From Borrelia puertoricensis (GTDB taxonomy: Bacteria > Spirochaetota > Spirochaetia > Borreliales > Borreliaceae), in NCBI RefSeq assembly GCF_023035875.1, contig NZ_CP075379.1:682001-746000 (forward strand): a stretch of DNA of 64,000 nucleotides. The letters run 5' to 3'. Position 1 is the stretch's first letter; each line of letters opens with the position of its first letter. The position numbers were made by a program, and so were the translations under genes. Of this stretch, positions 9,412 to 20,535 are shown piece after piece. The notes under the pieces are model-generated. The model saw nothing but the letters and a program-made list of their open reading frames with translations. It did no database searches and had not been told where the DNA came from.

Positions 9412-11103
9412 CTATTTATTTTCATTTTTTTTTATATTTGGGTAAAAAAGTAAGGTTTTTATTTTTGAGTTTATCTTGATTTTATTATCGAAATTGTTAT
9501 TAATTGGGAGTAATAGCAAATTTAAAGTCAAAGAATAATTTTTTAAATCTTCAGCTTTTATTGTATTGTAAGATCCTCCTATATTTAAGATAAACCATCT
9601 CTTAAAACCTCTTTTTGCGATTTTATAATTAATCGTGTATATAATATGTTTTTCAATATTTAAAAAACTTATGAAAAAATTACTGTTTTGATTGTTTCCT
9701 TTAGATATTAAGAATTCTGTGCCATTAATGTATCCTTTTATGTCTTTTTTTGTTTCAATGATTTTTTCATAAGTATCAAAGTCATTGTATTTTGCAGTAA
9801 TTTTTAAGTTTGTTCCTTTCTCAACTTCAAAAATGGGTATCTCTAGACTTGAATATTCAAGTAAATAATTTGTGTTACTGAGCTTTAGGCTTTTATTATT
9901 ACAAATTATAACAGAAGGCCATGCTATTTTAATCGATATAAAAAAGCTTGCAAGGTTTTCGTCTAGGAAGAAATCAATTATTGATTTTTCTTTTGTATTG
10001 AAATTTAAATATTGCCTAATTCCTACAATTTTTTCATTTGAAAATGAAAATGAACTTTCAATAGTTGGTTCTATAATTATCTCTTTTTGTGATAAGATCT
10101 TAATGTAAGTTCTGCAAGAATCTAAAAATTCAGCTTTTCTCTCTTTATATTTGATTTTATTTAGTTTGCCTTCTTCAAACTTTACATGGTATTTTTCATG
10201 CGATAGTGTAAAATTGCCTTCCATGTTATATTCAATATTTTTACTTGTAATAGGTTCTAGATTGGTCGAATTATATTCAAAATTTTTATTAACTAAAAAT
10301 TCTTTTAAAGAAATTTCATTTATTTGATATTCTTTTAATCTTTTGTTTTGAAATTGTAGTATTATTGCTTGTTCTTTTAATGAATTAAATTCTGGGATTT
10401 CTAAAAGCTCTGTGGTTATTTTTTTGCCTTCTAAATTTTGTATTTTAATACTGTAAAAATTTGCATCTAGTTCTTTTAAAGATAGTAAAAAGTTTTTTAA
10501 TTCTTGATTGTTATAGATGTCTTTAATTTCATGAAAGTAAATAAGCGTATCAATATTTTGTTTTTGTGTTTCGGGTTCTTTAATTTCTGATAAAAATTGA
10601 CAGTTATTTTTATAGAAAACTAAATACTTTTTATTATTTTTTGCAATTCTTATTCCTTCTATATAGTTAAAATTAAGCTTTCTATATAGTTCAAGTACTC
10701 TCTTTCTTAATTTTTCCATGTTGTATACGTAAAATGTATGTGGATTATCCTTAAATAAGTCTTTATATCCACTTTTAAATGGGTTTTTTAAAGCCCAGTA
10801 TAGATCTACGTGTATTTCATCATGTAACATGTATTCATGGGGACTGCCGCTGTATGTACTTGGAATATAAATATCTTCATTATTTTTAAGTCTATTAAAG
10901 AACCATTCATTTAATTCTGGATTTAATTTTAAAATTTCAAAAAAATATGTTGGAAATGTCCAATGTATCTTATAACTGAGATTTTTGTTTTCAATTAAAT
11001 ATTTGGTGTTTGATAAAATGGAATATAATTTATTCTCAGCAAATGCAGTTATTGAAATGATAACAATGTAAGTTCTTGAATTTCTAAATTTTCTAAACAT
11101 CAT
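9412..11103 (-). CDS. Unknown 563-residue protein
   Basis: I do not recognise this protein with confidence. It is 563 residues, lysine- and asparagine-rich, with no clear transmembrane helix apart from a mildly hydrophobic N-terminal segment (about residues 11-21). The first 170 residues contain conserved-looking blocks (IHWTFPTYFFEIL, then IYIPSTYSG and HDEIHVDLYWAL), which remind me of the catalytic barrels of glycoside hydrolase or deacetylase-like enzymes, while the C-terminal 250 residues look beta-rich; this is only an impression. The B. burgdorferi locus at this position is, from memory, labelled a kinase, but no kinase motifs (glycine loop, HRD, DFG) are visible here. Two adjacent ATG codons open the frame with no clear binding site. 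It lies 91 bases upstream of bosR on the same strand. Confidence 0.6.
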   Translation of the reverse strand: MMFRKFRNSRTYIVIISITAFAENKLYSILSNTKYLIENKNLSYKIHWTFPTYFFEILKLNPELNEWFFNRLKNNEDIYIPSTYSGSPHEYMLHDEIHVDLYWALKNPFKSGYKDLFKDNPHTFYVYNMEKLRKRVLELYRKLNFNYIEGIRIAKNNKKYLVFYKNNCQFLSEIKEPETQKQNIDTLIYFHEIKDIYNNQELKNFLLSLKELDANFYSIKIQNLEGKKITTELLEIPEFNSLKEQAIILQFQNKRLKEYQINEISLKEFLVNKNFEYNSTNLEPITSKNIEYNMEGNFTLSHEKYHVKFEEGKLNKIKYKERKAEFLDSCRTYIKILSQKEIIIEPTIESSFSFSNEKIVGIRQYLNFNTKEKSIIDFFLDENLASFFISIKIAWPSVIICNNKSLKLSNTNYLLEYSSLEIPIFEVEKGTNLKITAKYNDFDTYEKIIETKKDIKGYINGTEFLISKGNNQNSNFFISFLNIEKHIIYTINYKIAKRGFKRWFILNIGGSYNTIKAEDLKNYSLTLNLLLLPINNNFDNKIKINSKIKTLLFYPNIKKNENK

Positions 11104-11245
11104 AAAAAATCTTTACATAAGTATATATTAGATTAGTATAACTGGTATTGATTTTACAGTAAATTGCTGCAAAGAGGTTTCTTGATTTTTATGTTATTTT
11201 GTCTTGATTAATGAGTAAAAAAAATTTATATTTTTATAGTAATAT

Positions 11246-11272
11246 GTATGAAGTTCATACTAACTTTATAAT
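11246..11272 (+). promoter_or_regulatory. groEL promoter region with palindrome
   Basis: A perfect TATAAT lies at 11267-11272, 45 bases before the groEL start, a good -10 element. The -35 position has no consensus hexamer; instead a perfect 15-base palindrome (arms 11246-11252 and 11254-11260 around one central G) covers it, suggesting an operator. The CIRCE element used by HrcA is not present. Confidence 0.5.
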
Positions 11273-11289
11273 GTGATATTTAATTTTAA

Positions 11290-12951
<1,662 letters not shown>

Positions 12952-13009
12952 GTTAATTTTACACAAATTTCTCCTTGATTAGGATGTTTATTGCAGTAAG
13001 GATCTAGAT

Positions 13010-13306
13010 TTGAGTGAAAATGAATTTGTCTTTTGTATAGGTTATGATGGTTCTAAGGCAATAGTAGATAAAGAGCTTTTAAGTCAGCATAAAAATAAGA
13101 GTGTCGAGGAGCTTTTCGAGCTTGGGTTTTATAGAAGTGCTTTTAGCAAGGCTCTTTATAAAAATGATGATACTCTTATTGGGTATTTAATTGACAAGTA
13201 TAATAATATTAGCAAATCTAGTTATAGTAAGAGAGAGGAGCTTGAGCTCCTCTTTGGGGTAATTTATCCAGATAATATTTCTAGTATAAAAGTTACTTAT
13301 GTTTAA
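13010..13306 (+). CDS. Small conserved protein between groEL and yajC
   Basis: A 98-residue soluble protein of unknown function. The TTG start at 13010 is supported by an AAGGA site 7 bases upstream. The protein is mixed acidic and basic with no membrane segment or cysteine cluster; the central part (residues 33-60) looks helical. It sits 58 bases after groEL and 15 bases before yajC, so it probably belongs to the yajC-secD-secF transcript. Its 3' part carries a strong hairpin at 13234-13253. No family is recognised. Confidence 0.75.
   Translation: MSENEFVFCIGYDGSKAIVDKELLSQHKNKSVEELFELGFYRSAFSKALYKNDDTLIGYLIDKYNNISKSSYSKREELELLFGVIYPDNISSIKVTYV
13234..13253 (+). other. Hairpin inside the small gene before yajC
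   Basis: Arms at 13234-13241 and 13246-13253 are perfect 8-base complements around a TTGA tetraloop (9 bp if the loop closes). The stem is unusually GC-rich for this genome and lies in coding sequence about 70 bases before the yajC start. It is followed by only three T residues. It could attenuate transcription or stabilise mRNA, or simply reflect the coded KREELELL sequence. Confidence 0.4.
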
Positions 13307-13321
13307 AAGTTAGGAAAGTTT

Positions 13322-13630
13322 ATGTTTTTATTGCAAGATTTTAGTCATAGCAGTAGTTTTTTTAGGAGTTTATTGGTTTTTATTCCTGTAATTGCTATAT
13401 TTTGGTTTTTGGTAATATCGCCTCAGCGTAAAGAAGAGAAGAAAAAAAAGGATATGATCAAAAACCTTAAAAAGGGTGATAAGGTCTTAACTATAGGTGG
13501 AATTTTTGGGATTGTTAAAAAGGTTAATGATTCTGAAGTTGTGCTTGAACTTAGTCCAACTTCAGAGGTAAGGTTTATAAAAAATTCAGTTGAAAGAGTT
13601 ATTCTTGACGAAGTTAAAGATAAAAATTAA
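13322..13630 (+). CDS. yajC: Preprotein translocase accessory subunit YajC
   Basis: A 102-residue protein with one N-terminal transmembrane helix (about residues 15-37) followed by the family motif SPQRKEEKKKK and a small soluble domain with GDKVLTIGGIFGIV. YajC associates with SecD and SecF at the inner membrane and supports SecYEG protein export. The ATG at 13322 has an AGGAAAG site. It lies directly upstream of secD and secF, the conserved arrangement. Confidence 0.95.
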   Translation: MFLLQDFSHSSSFFRSLLVFIPVIAIFWFLVISPQRKEEKKKKDMIKNLKKGDKVLTIGGIFGIVKKVNDSEVVLELSPTSEVRFIKNSVERVILDEVKDKN

Positions 13631-13720
13631 GGCGTTAGAAGCGGTTTAATATATAATATTAATTTGAATATTCATTTAACATGATATTTAAGTTAAATTA
13701 GTGTAATAAGGGTGTTATTT

Positions 13721-15484
13721 ATGAATAAAGTCTCTAAATTTATATTAATACTATGTGTTACGTCATTTGCTTATCTTTTAATATTTCCTACTCTAAAGTG
13801 GTATTTTTTTACTAACGATGAGGATAAAAAAATTAGTTCATATTCAAAAGAGGCTTTAAGGGATTATTCTAAAAATAAGGCATTGAGTTCACTTATTGAA
13901 CTTAAAAAGTTGTATCAAAATAATCCTAATGCTCAAATTCCAGATGATTTGAAGTATTTAATTCCAATTGCTCAAAATAACTATAAAATTTATGGAAAAG
14001 AGTTTCCCAAATTTTTTGATAATGTCAAAGTCTTAAGAGATGGGTTTTTAACAGATGCTGATATTGAAGAACTTAGTCTTGAAATTTATAGGTATTATGA
14101 AGAGATAAAGAGGAATAAGAACAGAATAATACAACTTGGGCTTGATTTGTCTGGAGGAATGAGTGTTACTATTTCTCTTGATTATTCAAGTCTTGAACAA
14201 AAATTGGGAAGAACTTTGAGTTTTCAAGAAAAGGAAGAAGCTTTTGAACGTACAATGCAAATACTTAAAGAGAGAGTAGACACCTTTGGACTTACAGAAC
14301 CTAAGATTACGAGGGAAGCAAGTGGAAATAAGATTTTCTTAGATGTTCCAGGAGAAAGGGATGAGAAGCGTGTTGATTCTCTCTTAAGTGGTAGAGGAAA
14401 TTTGATCTTTTATGTGGTTGATAATGAGGCTACTTCTGTTCTTAATACTAAAATACTAGAAGCCGGACCTCTTTACTCAATTTCTGATATTAAAAATAGC
14501 ATGGGACTTGGAGATAATAAGAAAATTTTTCCTTGGTATGTTAAGGATTCTTATGGTATTGATGATGAATCTACAGTTCGTTATTATGTTGTTGATTCTA
14601 GTGTTGAAAATTCATTTGATGGATTCCATATTAGTGATGCTGGTGTGTTAAACGATTACAAAACAGGTAGAGATATGGTTACATTTAATCTGGATAATGA
14701 GGGAAGTGAAAAATTTTTTGAATTTACCAAAAAAAATATTGGTAAGGCTTTAGCTGTAGTTATGGAAGGAAAAATTAAATCAGTGGCTAATATTAGTCAT
14801 GCTATTGCTGGTGGAAGTGTTTCAATTCAGGGGGATTCTTTTGATAAGCGCGAAGCTAATGAGCTTGCACTTGTTTTTAAAACAGCAGCTTTTCCAGTTG
14901 AAATAAAGATAGATGATTTAAGAGTTATTGGACCTACTATTGGAGAGAAAACAGTTAAACTTGGAATAAAAGCATCTCTTCTTGCGCTTGTTTTAGTTTT
15001 CTTATTTATGTTGGTATATTACAAGATAAGTGGTTTTGTAGCGGGTTTTTCATTGGTTATTTATAATCTATTTTTAATATTGGCAATTTTATCAGCATTT
15101 AACTTTACTTTGACTCTTACAAGTATTGCAGGTCTTGTATTAACTATGGGTATGGCTGTTGATATTAACATAATTATTTATGAGCGGATTAAGGAAGAGA
15201 TTAGAAATGGTCGAAAATTTGAGAGAGCATTTGATGATGGATTTAAAAGAGCTTTTTGGGCAATAATGGATTCAAATATTACAACATTTATTGCTGTGTT
15301 TTTTTTAACTCTTCTTGGAACCGGAACTATTCAAGGTTTTGCTTGGACTTTGTCTATAGGGATTGTAGCATCACTTTTTAGTAGTTTAATCTTTTCAAGG
15401 TTTATTTTGGAATTTATTATGTCTTTTAGTAAAAGCAAATGTTTAAGTATCTCTTGGAGTTCAAATTATGCAAAAGGGGTTTAA
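13721..15484 (+). CDS. secD: Protein translocase subunit SecD
   Basis: A 587-residue RND-family membrane protein that uses the proton motive force to drive late steps of protein export. Transmembrane helix 1 is at the N-terminus, followed by a long periplasmic P1 region, the motif GLDLSGGM at about residues 142-149, and five C-terminal helices with GMAVDINIIIYERIKEE. I choose the ATG at 13721 rather than the GTG nine bases upstream, because the AAGGG site is eight bases from the ATG and overlaps the GTG. The 3' end overlaps secF by 17 bases. Confidence 0.96.
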   Translation: MNKVSKFILILCVTSFAYLLIFPTLKWYFFTNDEDKKISSYSKEALRDYSKNKALSSLIELKKLYQNNPNAQIPDDLKYLIPIAQNNYKIYGKEFPKFFDNVKVLRDGFLTDADIEELSLEIYRYYEEIKRNKNRIIQLGLDLSGGMSVTISLDYSSLEQKLGRTLSFQEKEEAFERTMQILKERVDTFGLTEPKITREASGNKIFLDVPGERDEKRVDSLLSGRGNLIFYVVDNEATSVLNTKILEAGPLYSISDIKNSMGLGDNKKIFPWYVKDSYGIDDESTVRYYVVDSSVENSFDGFHISDAGVLNDYKTGRDMVTFNLDNEGSEKFFEFTKKNIGKALAVVMEGKIKSVANISHAIAGGSVSIQGDSFDKREANELALVFKTAAFPVEIKIDDLRVIGPTIGEKTVKLGIKASLLALVLVFLFMLVYYKISGFVAGFSLVIYNLFLILAILSAFNFTLTLTSIAGLVLTMGMAVDINIIIYERIKEEIRNGRKFERAFDDGFKRAFWAIMDSNITTFIAVFFLTLLGTGTIQGFAWTLSIGIVASLFSSLIFSRFILEFIMSFSKSKCLSISWSSNYAKGV

Positions 15485-16367
15485 TTTTTTAAAATATGGA
15501 AATAAAGTTATTATAGTTAGTTTTTGTATGATTTTATCAGGCTTTATTTATACTTTTATGTGTCATGGTGGTTATAATTGGGGAATAGACTTTTCTTCAG
15601 GAGTTAATATTAATTTTGTAATAGATAAATCAGGTATTAAAGATTATGATATACAAAGAATACTTTCTTCGGTTTATAAAACATTTGATGTTAATAAAAT
15701 CATTTCAAGTGATGAGTCTAAGAGTCAGTTCTCTATTATAGTGAAGTCAGATGTTACTGATTATGCTTTAAAAAGAGAGATTCATAGTACATTAATTGAT
15801 AAATTGAATACCGAATTTGGTGCTAATGTTGAAATTCTTGATTCTTATTTTATTGATTCAAATTTTTCATCTATTTTAAGGATGAAATCAATGTTATTGG
15901 TTTGTTTAACATTTACGCTTATTTTATTTTATGTGGCGTTGAGATTTAGGTTGAGTTATGCTGTTGCATCAATATTTGCAACGATACATGATATACTTTT
16001 TGTAATTGCTTTTTTAGGGATATTTAGGATAGAAATAAATAGTTCAATAATCGTTTCTATATTGACAATTATTGGGTATTCTTTAAATGACACGATAATT
16101 ATTTTTGATAGAATTAGGGAAAATTTTAGGGGTATGACAGATACTTTATTTTTAAATATTTTAAATGTAAGTATTAAGCAAACTTTATCAAGGACTATTT
16201 TGACATCTATGACTACATTTGTTGCTGTACTATCTATTTATGTGTTTACTGAGGGAGCTATTAAAGATTTTTCTCTAATATTTATGGTAGGTGTTGTTGT
16301 TGGTACTTATTCTTCAATTTTTATAGCTTCTCCTATTCTTTTAAGTTGTTATAAAAAATTTAAATAG
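15468..16367 (+). CDS. secF: Protein translocase subunit SecF
   Basis: A 299-residue partner of SecD in the export motor. It has an N-terminal helix, the periplasmic motif WGIDFSSGV, and five C-terminal helices including GYSLNDTIIIFDRIREN, a SecF signature with the acidic residue involved in proton flow. The ATG at 15468 lies inside secD, with GGAG eight bases upstream, so translation is probably coupled. Length matches the family. Confidence 0.96.
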   Translation: MQKGFNFLKYGNKVIIVSFCMILSGFIYTFMCHGGYNWGIDFSSGVNINFVIDKSGIKDYDIQRILSSVYKTFDVNKIISSDESKSQFSIIVKSDVTDYALKREIHSTLIDKLNTEFGANVEILDSYFIDSNFSSILRMKSMLLVCLTFTLILFYVALRFRLSYAVASIFATIHDILFVIAFLGIFRIEINSSIIVSILTIIGYSLNDTIIIFDRIRENFRGMTDTLFLNILNVSIKQTLSRTILTSMTTFVAVLSIYVFTEGAIKDFSLIFMVGVVVGTYSSIFIASPILLSCYKKFK

Positions 16368-16390
16368 ATGTTTTGTTATAGTATTATGAT

Positions 16391-17542
16391 ATGAAGTTTC
16401 TTGATTTTGGTTCATTAGGGTTTTATAGGTTTTTTGATTTTCAAAAACATTTAAATTTTAGTATTTTTAGATATAGTTTAATAAACTATTATTCTTATAA
16501 GGAACAGTCAAGTCTTATTAATGATGCCGATTTGCTTAAAAGTAAGATTATCTTTTTAGATAAGGTTCATAAAGATATTGCTAAAGTTGTTAGTACTTCT
16601 TCAAGATTAAATGATAATTTAAATCTTAATAAAAAAATATTTTGTGATGCTTTGGTCACTATTAAAAATTTGATAAAAAAATATTATCCGTCATCAGAAT
16701 TTTTAAATTTAGAGTGTGATGTACTTTTAAGTAATGAAGATGTTTTTAATAAATTTTTAGATAAACTTAGATATTTAAATTTTAGGGTAGATCTTAAGAA
16801 GAAGATTGAAGAATTTGATAAAAAAAATAAAACCCCATACTCTTGCATAAAAATTGCCACTTTTTTTATTAAAGAAGAGTTTTTGGGAAGATTGGCAAAT
16901 ACTATTGATTTCTTTTCTAATGAGGCTAATAATAATAGTCTAGATTTGATCAATAAGGAGATTGATGAGTATTGTGAAAAGGTGGAGCAGGTTAAGGTAA
17001 GCGAATATATTAAAGATACACATAAAAAATTTGTTATAGAGTATGCAAAAGAAAGAATATCAAAAATTATGAAAGATCATAGTCTTGATGTATCTAAGTT
17101 GCTTGTTAAAATTTCTTTATTAGATATTACTATTCAGTGTTTTGAGAGTTATTATTTGAATTTATTAGAGACTCTTAATATCCTTTTGTCTATAAGTAAT
17201 ATTATTGAGATTGGTCTAGATGAGTTACCAGGTGCTATTTTTAATGAGTGGAATGAGTTTATTTATTTGCGTAGAAAAGAGTTTCAGAAACTTGTTTTAG
17301 TATCAGATTGTGTTTTTCAGAAAAGGATAATATCTATTATAAATTCTGGAGGTTGGAAGTTTACTTTCTTTAGTCTTTCTCCTCGTCAAGGTGATATTAT
17401 TCAATTTGCAGTAGATATTAATAAAAGTTTTAATAATATTGAAGATGGAATTAAGGAATATGAACTTAAAATAAACAGGCTTAATGATTTTAAGCTTGAC
17501 TGGGAGAAAAGCTTGAAAAATTTTGAGCATTTATTTGTTTAA
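16391..17542 (+). CDS. Unknown helical protein downstream of secF
   Basis: A 383-residue protein of unknown function, lysine-rich and largely alpha-helical, with coiled-coil-like heptads at the C-terminus (about residues 350-380). No signal peptide, transmembrane helix or catalytic motif is visible. It begins 23 bases after secF with no clear ribosome binding site and converges with the J-protein gene, whose stop lies 5 bases away. It may be cotranscribed with the Sec genes, but nothing in the sequence ties it to secretion. Confidence 0.75.
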   Translation: MKFLDFGSLGFYRFFDFQKHLNFSIFRYSLINYYSYKEQSSLINDADLLKSKIIFLDKVHKDIAKVVSTSSRLNDNLNLNKKIFCDALVTIKNLIKKYYPSSEFLNLECDVLLSNEDVFNKFLDKLRYLNFRVDLKKKIEEFDKKNKTPYSCIKIATFFIKEEFLGRLANTIDFFSNEANNNSLDLINKEIDEYCEKVEQVKVSEYIKDTHKKFVIEYAKERISKIMKDHSLDVSKLLVKISLLDITIQCFESYYLNLLETLNILLSISNIIEIGLDELPGAIFNEWNEFIYLRRKEFQKLVLVSDCVFQKRIISIINSGGWKFTFFSLSPRQGDIIQFAVDINKSFNNIEDGIKEYELKINRLNDFKLDWEKSLKNFEHLFV

Positions 17543-17547
17543 AATTT

Positions 17548-18387
17548 CTAATTATATATTTCTTTTAGTCGTTCATATATTTTTTTTACTTCATCGTTAA
17601 TGATTTTAGGAACATATACTATTAGTTTGACTCTGAGGTCCCCTTTATTTGTATTTCCAAGTGCAGGCATGCCAAGACCTTTTAAACTTAGTATCTCTTC
17701 ATTTTTTGTATCTTTTGGAATTTTTATCTTTATTTTTTTACCTTCAATTGTTTCAAAGACTTTTTCACTACCCAAAGCCATTTCCCATGGATATACATTA
17801 ATTTTTGTTTCTAAATTTCGTTCCTTTAAAGTAAAATTTTTATAACTTGATATTTCAAATTTGATAATTAAGTTACTTCTTTTCCCAGAAATTGGATTTA
17901 TCTTTCCCTTGCCATTAAACTTTAATTTAGTAGTCTCAATTGTTCCCTTTGGAATATTAATGTCAATTTTTTCGTTGTTTATTAATATTGATTTTTTACC
18001 CCCCATATAAGCGTCATATAGTGAAATTTTAATAGTTATCTCTGTATCTTTAAGTGTGCCTCTTGTAGTTCCTCCAAAAATATCAGAGAATAAATCGAAG
18101 CTTTCAAAATTATGAAAGTCAGTATTCTTAAATCCTTTACTAAACCCCTCTGTGTTGAAATTATTATTAAAATTTGCACTTCCAAAATTATCATAATTGG
18201 CTTTTTTTTGAGGAGATGAAAGAATTTCATAAGCCTCATTTATTTCTTTAAATTTTTCTTCGGCAAATTTGTTTCCTTTATTTTTGTCAGGGTGATATTT
18301 TATAGCTAGTTTTTTATAGGCTTTTTTGATTTCTTCTGTTGTAGCGTTTTTGTGTATTCCAAGTATGTTGTAATAGTCTTTAGACAT
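17548..18387 (-). CDS. DnaJ-like co-chaperone, CbpA type
   Basis: A 279-residue J-domain protein that would stimulate the ATPase of a DnaK chaperone. The J domain fills residues 1-70, with the essential HPD at 32-34. A Gly/Phe/Asn-rich linker follows (about 70-110), then two C-terminal substrate-binding domains. The four CxxCxGxG zinc repeats of canonical DnaJ are absent, so it belongs to the CbpA type rather than being the main DnaJ. No dnaK or grpE lies nearby. The gene stands alone on the minus strand. Confidence 0.92.
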   Translation of the reverse strand: MSKDYYNILGIHKNATTEEIKKAYKKLAIKYHPDKNKGNKFAEEKFKEINEAYEILSSPQKKANYDNFGSANFNNNFNTEGFSKGFKNTDFHNFESFDLFSDIFGGTTRGTLKDTEITIKISLYDAYMGGKKSILINNEKIDINIPKGTIETTKLKFNGKGKINPISGKRSNLIIKFEISSYKNFTLKERNLETKINVYPWEMALGSEKVFETIEGKKIKIKIPKDTKNEEILSLKGLGMPALGNTNKGDLRVKLIVYVPKIINDEVKKIYERLKEIYN

Positions 18388-18507
18388 TCAAACCTCTTGT
18401 TTTTATTTTTCGTGTTATATTGAAGTTATTTAAATTCATTATAATTGATGTTATCATTATATATATTATAATTAAACTTAAATTTTTTAAAGGTTGTTTA
18501 TAAAGTA

Positions 18508-19647
18508 GTGAATTTTTTGCATTTAACGGATTTAAGTATTTATATTGATCTCACCAAGTGTTTTAATTATGTTTTTTTTGATAAAATATTGCATGAATTG
18601 TCTTATTATTTAAAGGTTTTGGGTTCTCCACAAATTAAGACTCTTTATATTAAATATGAAACTTCAGAGCTTGGTGATGATTTTGATTTAGAATCTTTTT
18701 TAACTTCTCTATCTCAAAATTTTGATTTCGTTACATTGGATGAAGTTACCTTTGAATTACATCCTTTAGAGATTACACCTTCACTGTTAGCGATTTTAAA
18801 TGATTTTTCTGTTAGTAGAATTAGTCTTAATATAAAGAGTTTTTCTTCAAACTTTTTAAAAGTGATGGGTGTTTATGAGATATCTGTAGCTGAAATAAAT
18901 AACGCAGTAAATGATATTCGTAAATTTGATTTTGATTTGAATATTGACTTAAATGTTAATATTCCTTATCAAGAAAAAAGACATCTTAGGAATGATTTAA
19001 TAAAGTTAGTTGCATGTGCTCCTGAACATATTTGTCTTTCAGAAATTCTAGTTGATGAGGAAAATTGTATTATTGATCTTTTTAAGGATGTTTCTTTCAA
19101 TTATAATGCTGCTAAGGCTGAAGATTTTTGGTTTTATGCTTTTGATTTTTTGGAATCTAATGGCTATATGAATTATGAGATTTCAAATTTTGCCTTAAGG
19201 GGGCATGAGAGTAAACATAATTTGAGATATTGGGAGCTTAAACCATATTTAGGTTTTGGATTAAATTCTGTTAGTTTGCTTGTTATTTCCAAAGGTGATG
19301 GTCTTCAGGCTATAATTAAGATGGATGATAAATTTTTAGGTGGTGAGAAATTTACATCAGCTTTTGAGATTTTAAGTGATTTAGATTTTTTTATTTGTCA
19401 TTTTATTACAAATCTTGGGACTAAGAAGGGGCTTGAGGTTTCTGTTTTGAAGCATAGGTTTGTATATAATCAGGAAGATTTTTGTAATTTTATTAATTAT
19501 CTTTTGAGATTAAGTAAAGGAGTTGTTTTTAGTAATGATATTCTTTACTTGAATGGACATGAGAGATTTAAATTGGATTTTTATCTTCGGTTGATTAGAG
19601 AATATTTAGTTAGCAATTCTTTTAAAGTGAATTTTAAGTTTCTTTAA
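18508..19647 (+). CDS. HemW/HemN-like protein lacking the radical SAM cysteine motif
   Basis: This 379-residue protein aligns by eye with HemW/HemN radical SAM proteins over its length: [10 protein letters not shown] matches the start of the barrel, and the block [20 protein letters not shown] followed by YLGFGLNS matches the highly conserved C-terminal HemW signature. However the iron-sulfur motif CxxxCxxC is reduced to one cysteine (Cys18, with Val22 and Asp25 at the other two places), and the SAM-binding GGGTPS is replaced by a [13 protein letters not shown] stretch. It is therefore unlikely to do radical SAM chemistry. Annotation as coproporphyrinogen oxidase would be wrong. The start is a GTG at 18508 with a weak site. 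It overlaps the convergent rpiA by 14 bases. Confidence 0.85.
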   Translation: MNFLHLTDLSIYIDLTKCFNYVFFDKILHELSYYLKVLGSPQIKTLYIKYETSELGDDFDLESFLTSLSQNFDFVTLDEVTFELHPLEITPSLLAILNDFSVSRISLNIKSFSSNFLKVMGVYEISVAEINNAVNDIRKFDFDLNIDLNVNIPYQEKRHLRNDLIKLVACAPEHICLSEILVDEENCIIDLFKDVSFNYNAAKAEDFWFYAFDFLESNGYMNYEISNFALRGHESKHNLRYWELKPYLGFGLNSVSLLVISKGDGLQAIIKMDDKFLGGEKFTSAFEILSDLDFFICHFITNLGTKKGLEVSVLKHRFVYNQEDFCNFINYLLRLSKGVVFSNDILYLNGHERFKLDFYLRLIREYLVSNSFKVNFKFL

Positions 19648-20320
19648 TCTGTCCATTTTGATAGTATATGATCTTAGTGTTTTGATGGTTAAAAATACCA
19701 ATTTCAAGTATTCCTGGGAATAATTTAAAGTATTTTTCAGCCCCTTTAGGGTTTGTGATATTCATTTTTACATCTAAGATGTAGTTATTATTATCAGTGA
19801 TTATTGGTCCTGCTTTAGACTTGCAAGTTCTTAAAACAGGATTAAAGTTCATGTTTTCTAAGTTTGCTGTAATAAATGCAAGAGCCTCTGGAATAATTTC
19901 AATTGGTATAGATGCTCTTGTTCCTAAAGTTTGTACAATTTTTGTTTCATCTGCAATAATCAATAATTGATGAGAATTGTATGCCACTATTTTTTCCATT
20001 AGATGAGCTGCTCCACCACCCTTTATTAGGGCTTTTGTTTCTAATAAAATTTCATCAGCTCCGTCGATTGTTATGTCTATATTTTTGCTGAGTTTTGTAA
20101 ATTTGGACTCATATGTAATATTTTCTCTTGCAAGTAAATATTTTGTATCACTACTTGTTGGGTAAAGTTTTAGGTTTTTTAAGTCTCCAGATTTTATTTT
20201 TTCGCTTAAATATTTAATTGCATAAAAGACCGTTGTTCCTGTTCCAATTCCAAGGTGCATGTCGCTTTTTACATAATGATCAATTGCGTATTGTGAAACT
20301 AATTTTTTTTGTTCTTCCAT
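19634..20320 (-). CDS. rpiA: Ribose-5-phosphate isomerase A
   Basis: A 228-residue enzyme that interconverts ribose-5-phosphate and ribulose-5-phosphate in the pentose phosphate route. Conserved motifs are GTGTT near residue 24, ITIDGADEI with the active-site acids, and [12 protein letters not shown]. Length matches RpiA. The ATG at 20320 has AAGGA nine bases upstream. The 3' end overlaps the convergent HemW-like gene. A TTGATT and TATAAT pair lies at 20361-20389 on the minus strand as a possible promoter, with a shorter than usual 15-base spacer. Confidence 0.95.
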   Translation of the reverse strand: MEEQKKLVSQYAIDHYVKSDMHLGIGTGTTVFYAIKYLSEKIKSGDLKNLKLYPTSSDTKYLLARENITYESKFTKLSKNIDITIDGADEILLETKALIKGGGAAHLMEKIVAYNSHQLLIIADETKIVQTLGTRASIPIEIIPEALAFITANLENMNFNPVLRTCKSKAGPIITDNNNYILDVKMNITNPKGAEKYFKLFPGILEIGIFNHQNTKIIYYQNGQIKET

Positions 20321-20535
20321 TATGTATTATCCTTAATCATATAGATTTACTTATAGGGTACAATTATATCATTAAGAATAAATAATCAATAGTGTTATTT
20401 ATTAAAATTTTGTGATAGCTGATTGTATTTATATCTGTGAGGGAATTTTTGAGTATTAACATTAGTTAGGTTTTGTGTTAATTTATAATTGATAAAGTGT
20501 TATTAAAGTAATAAAAACATTTCTTAGGAGATTTT

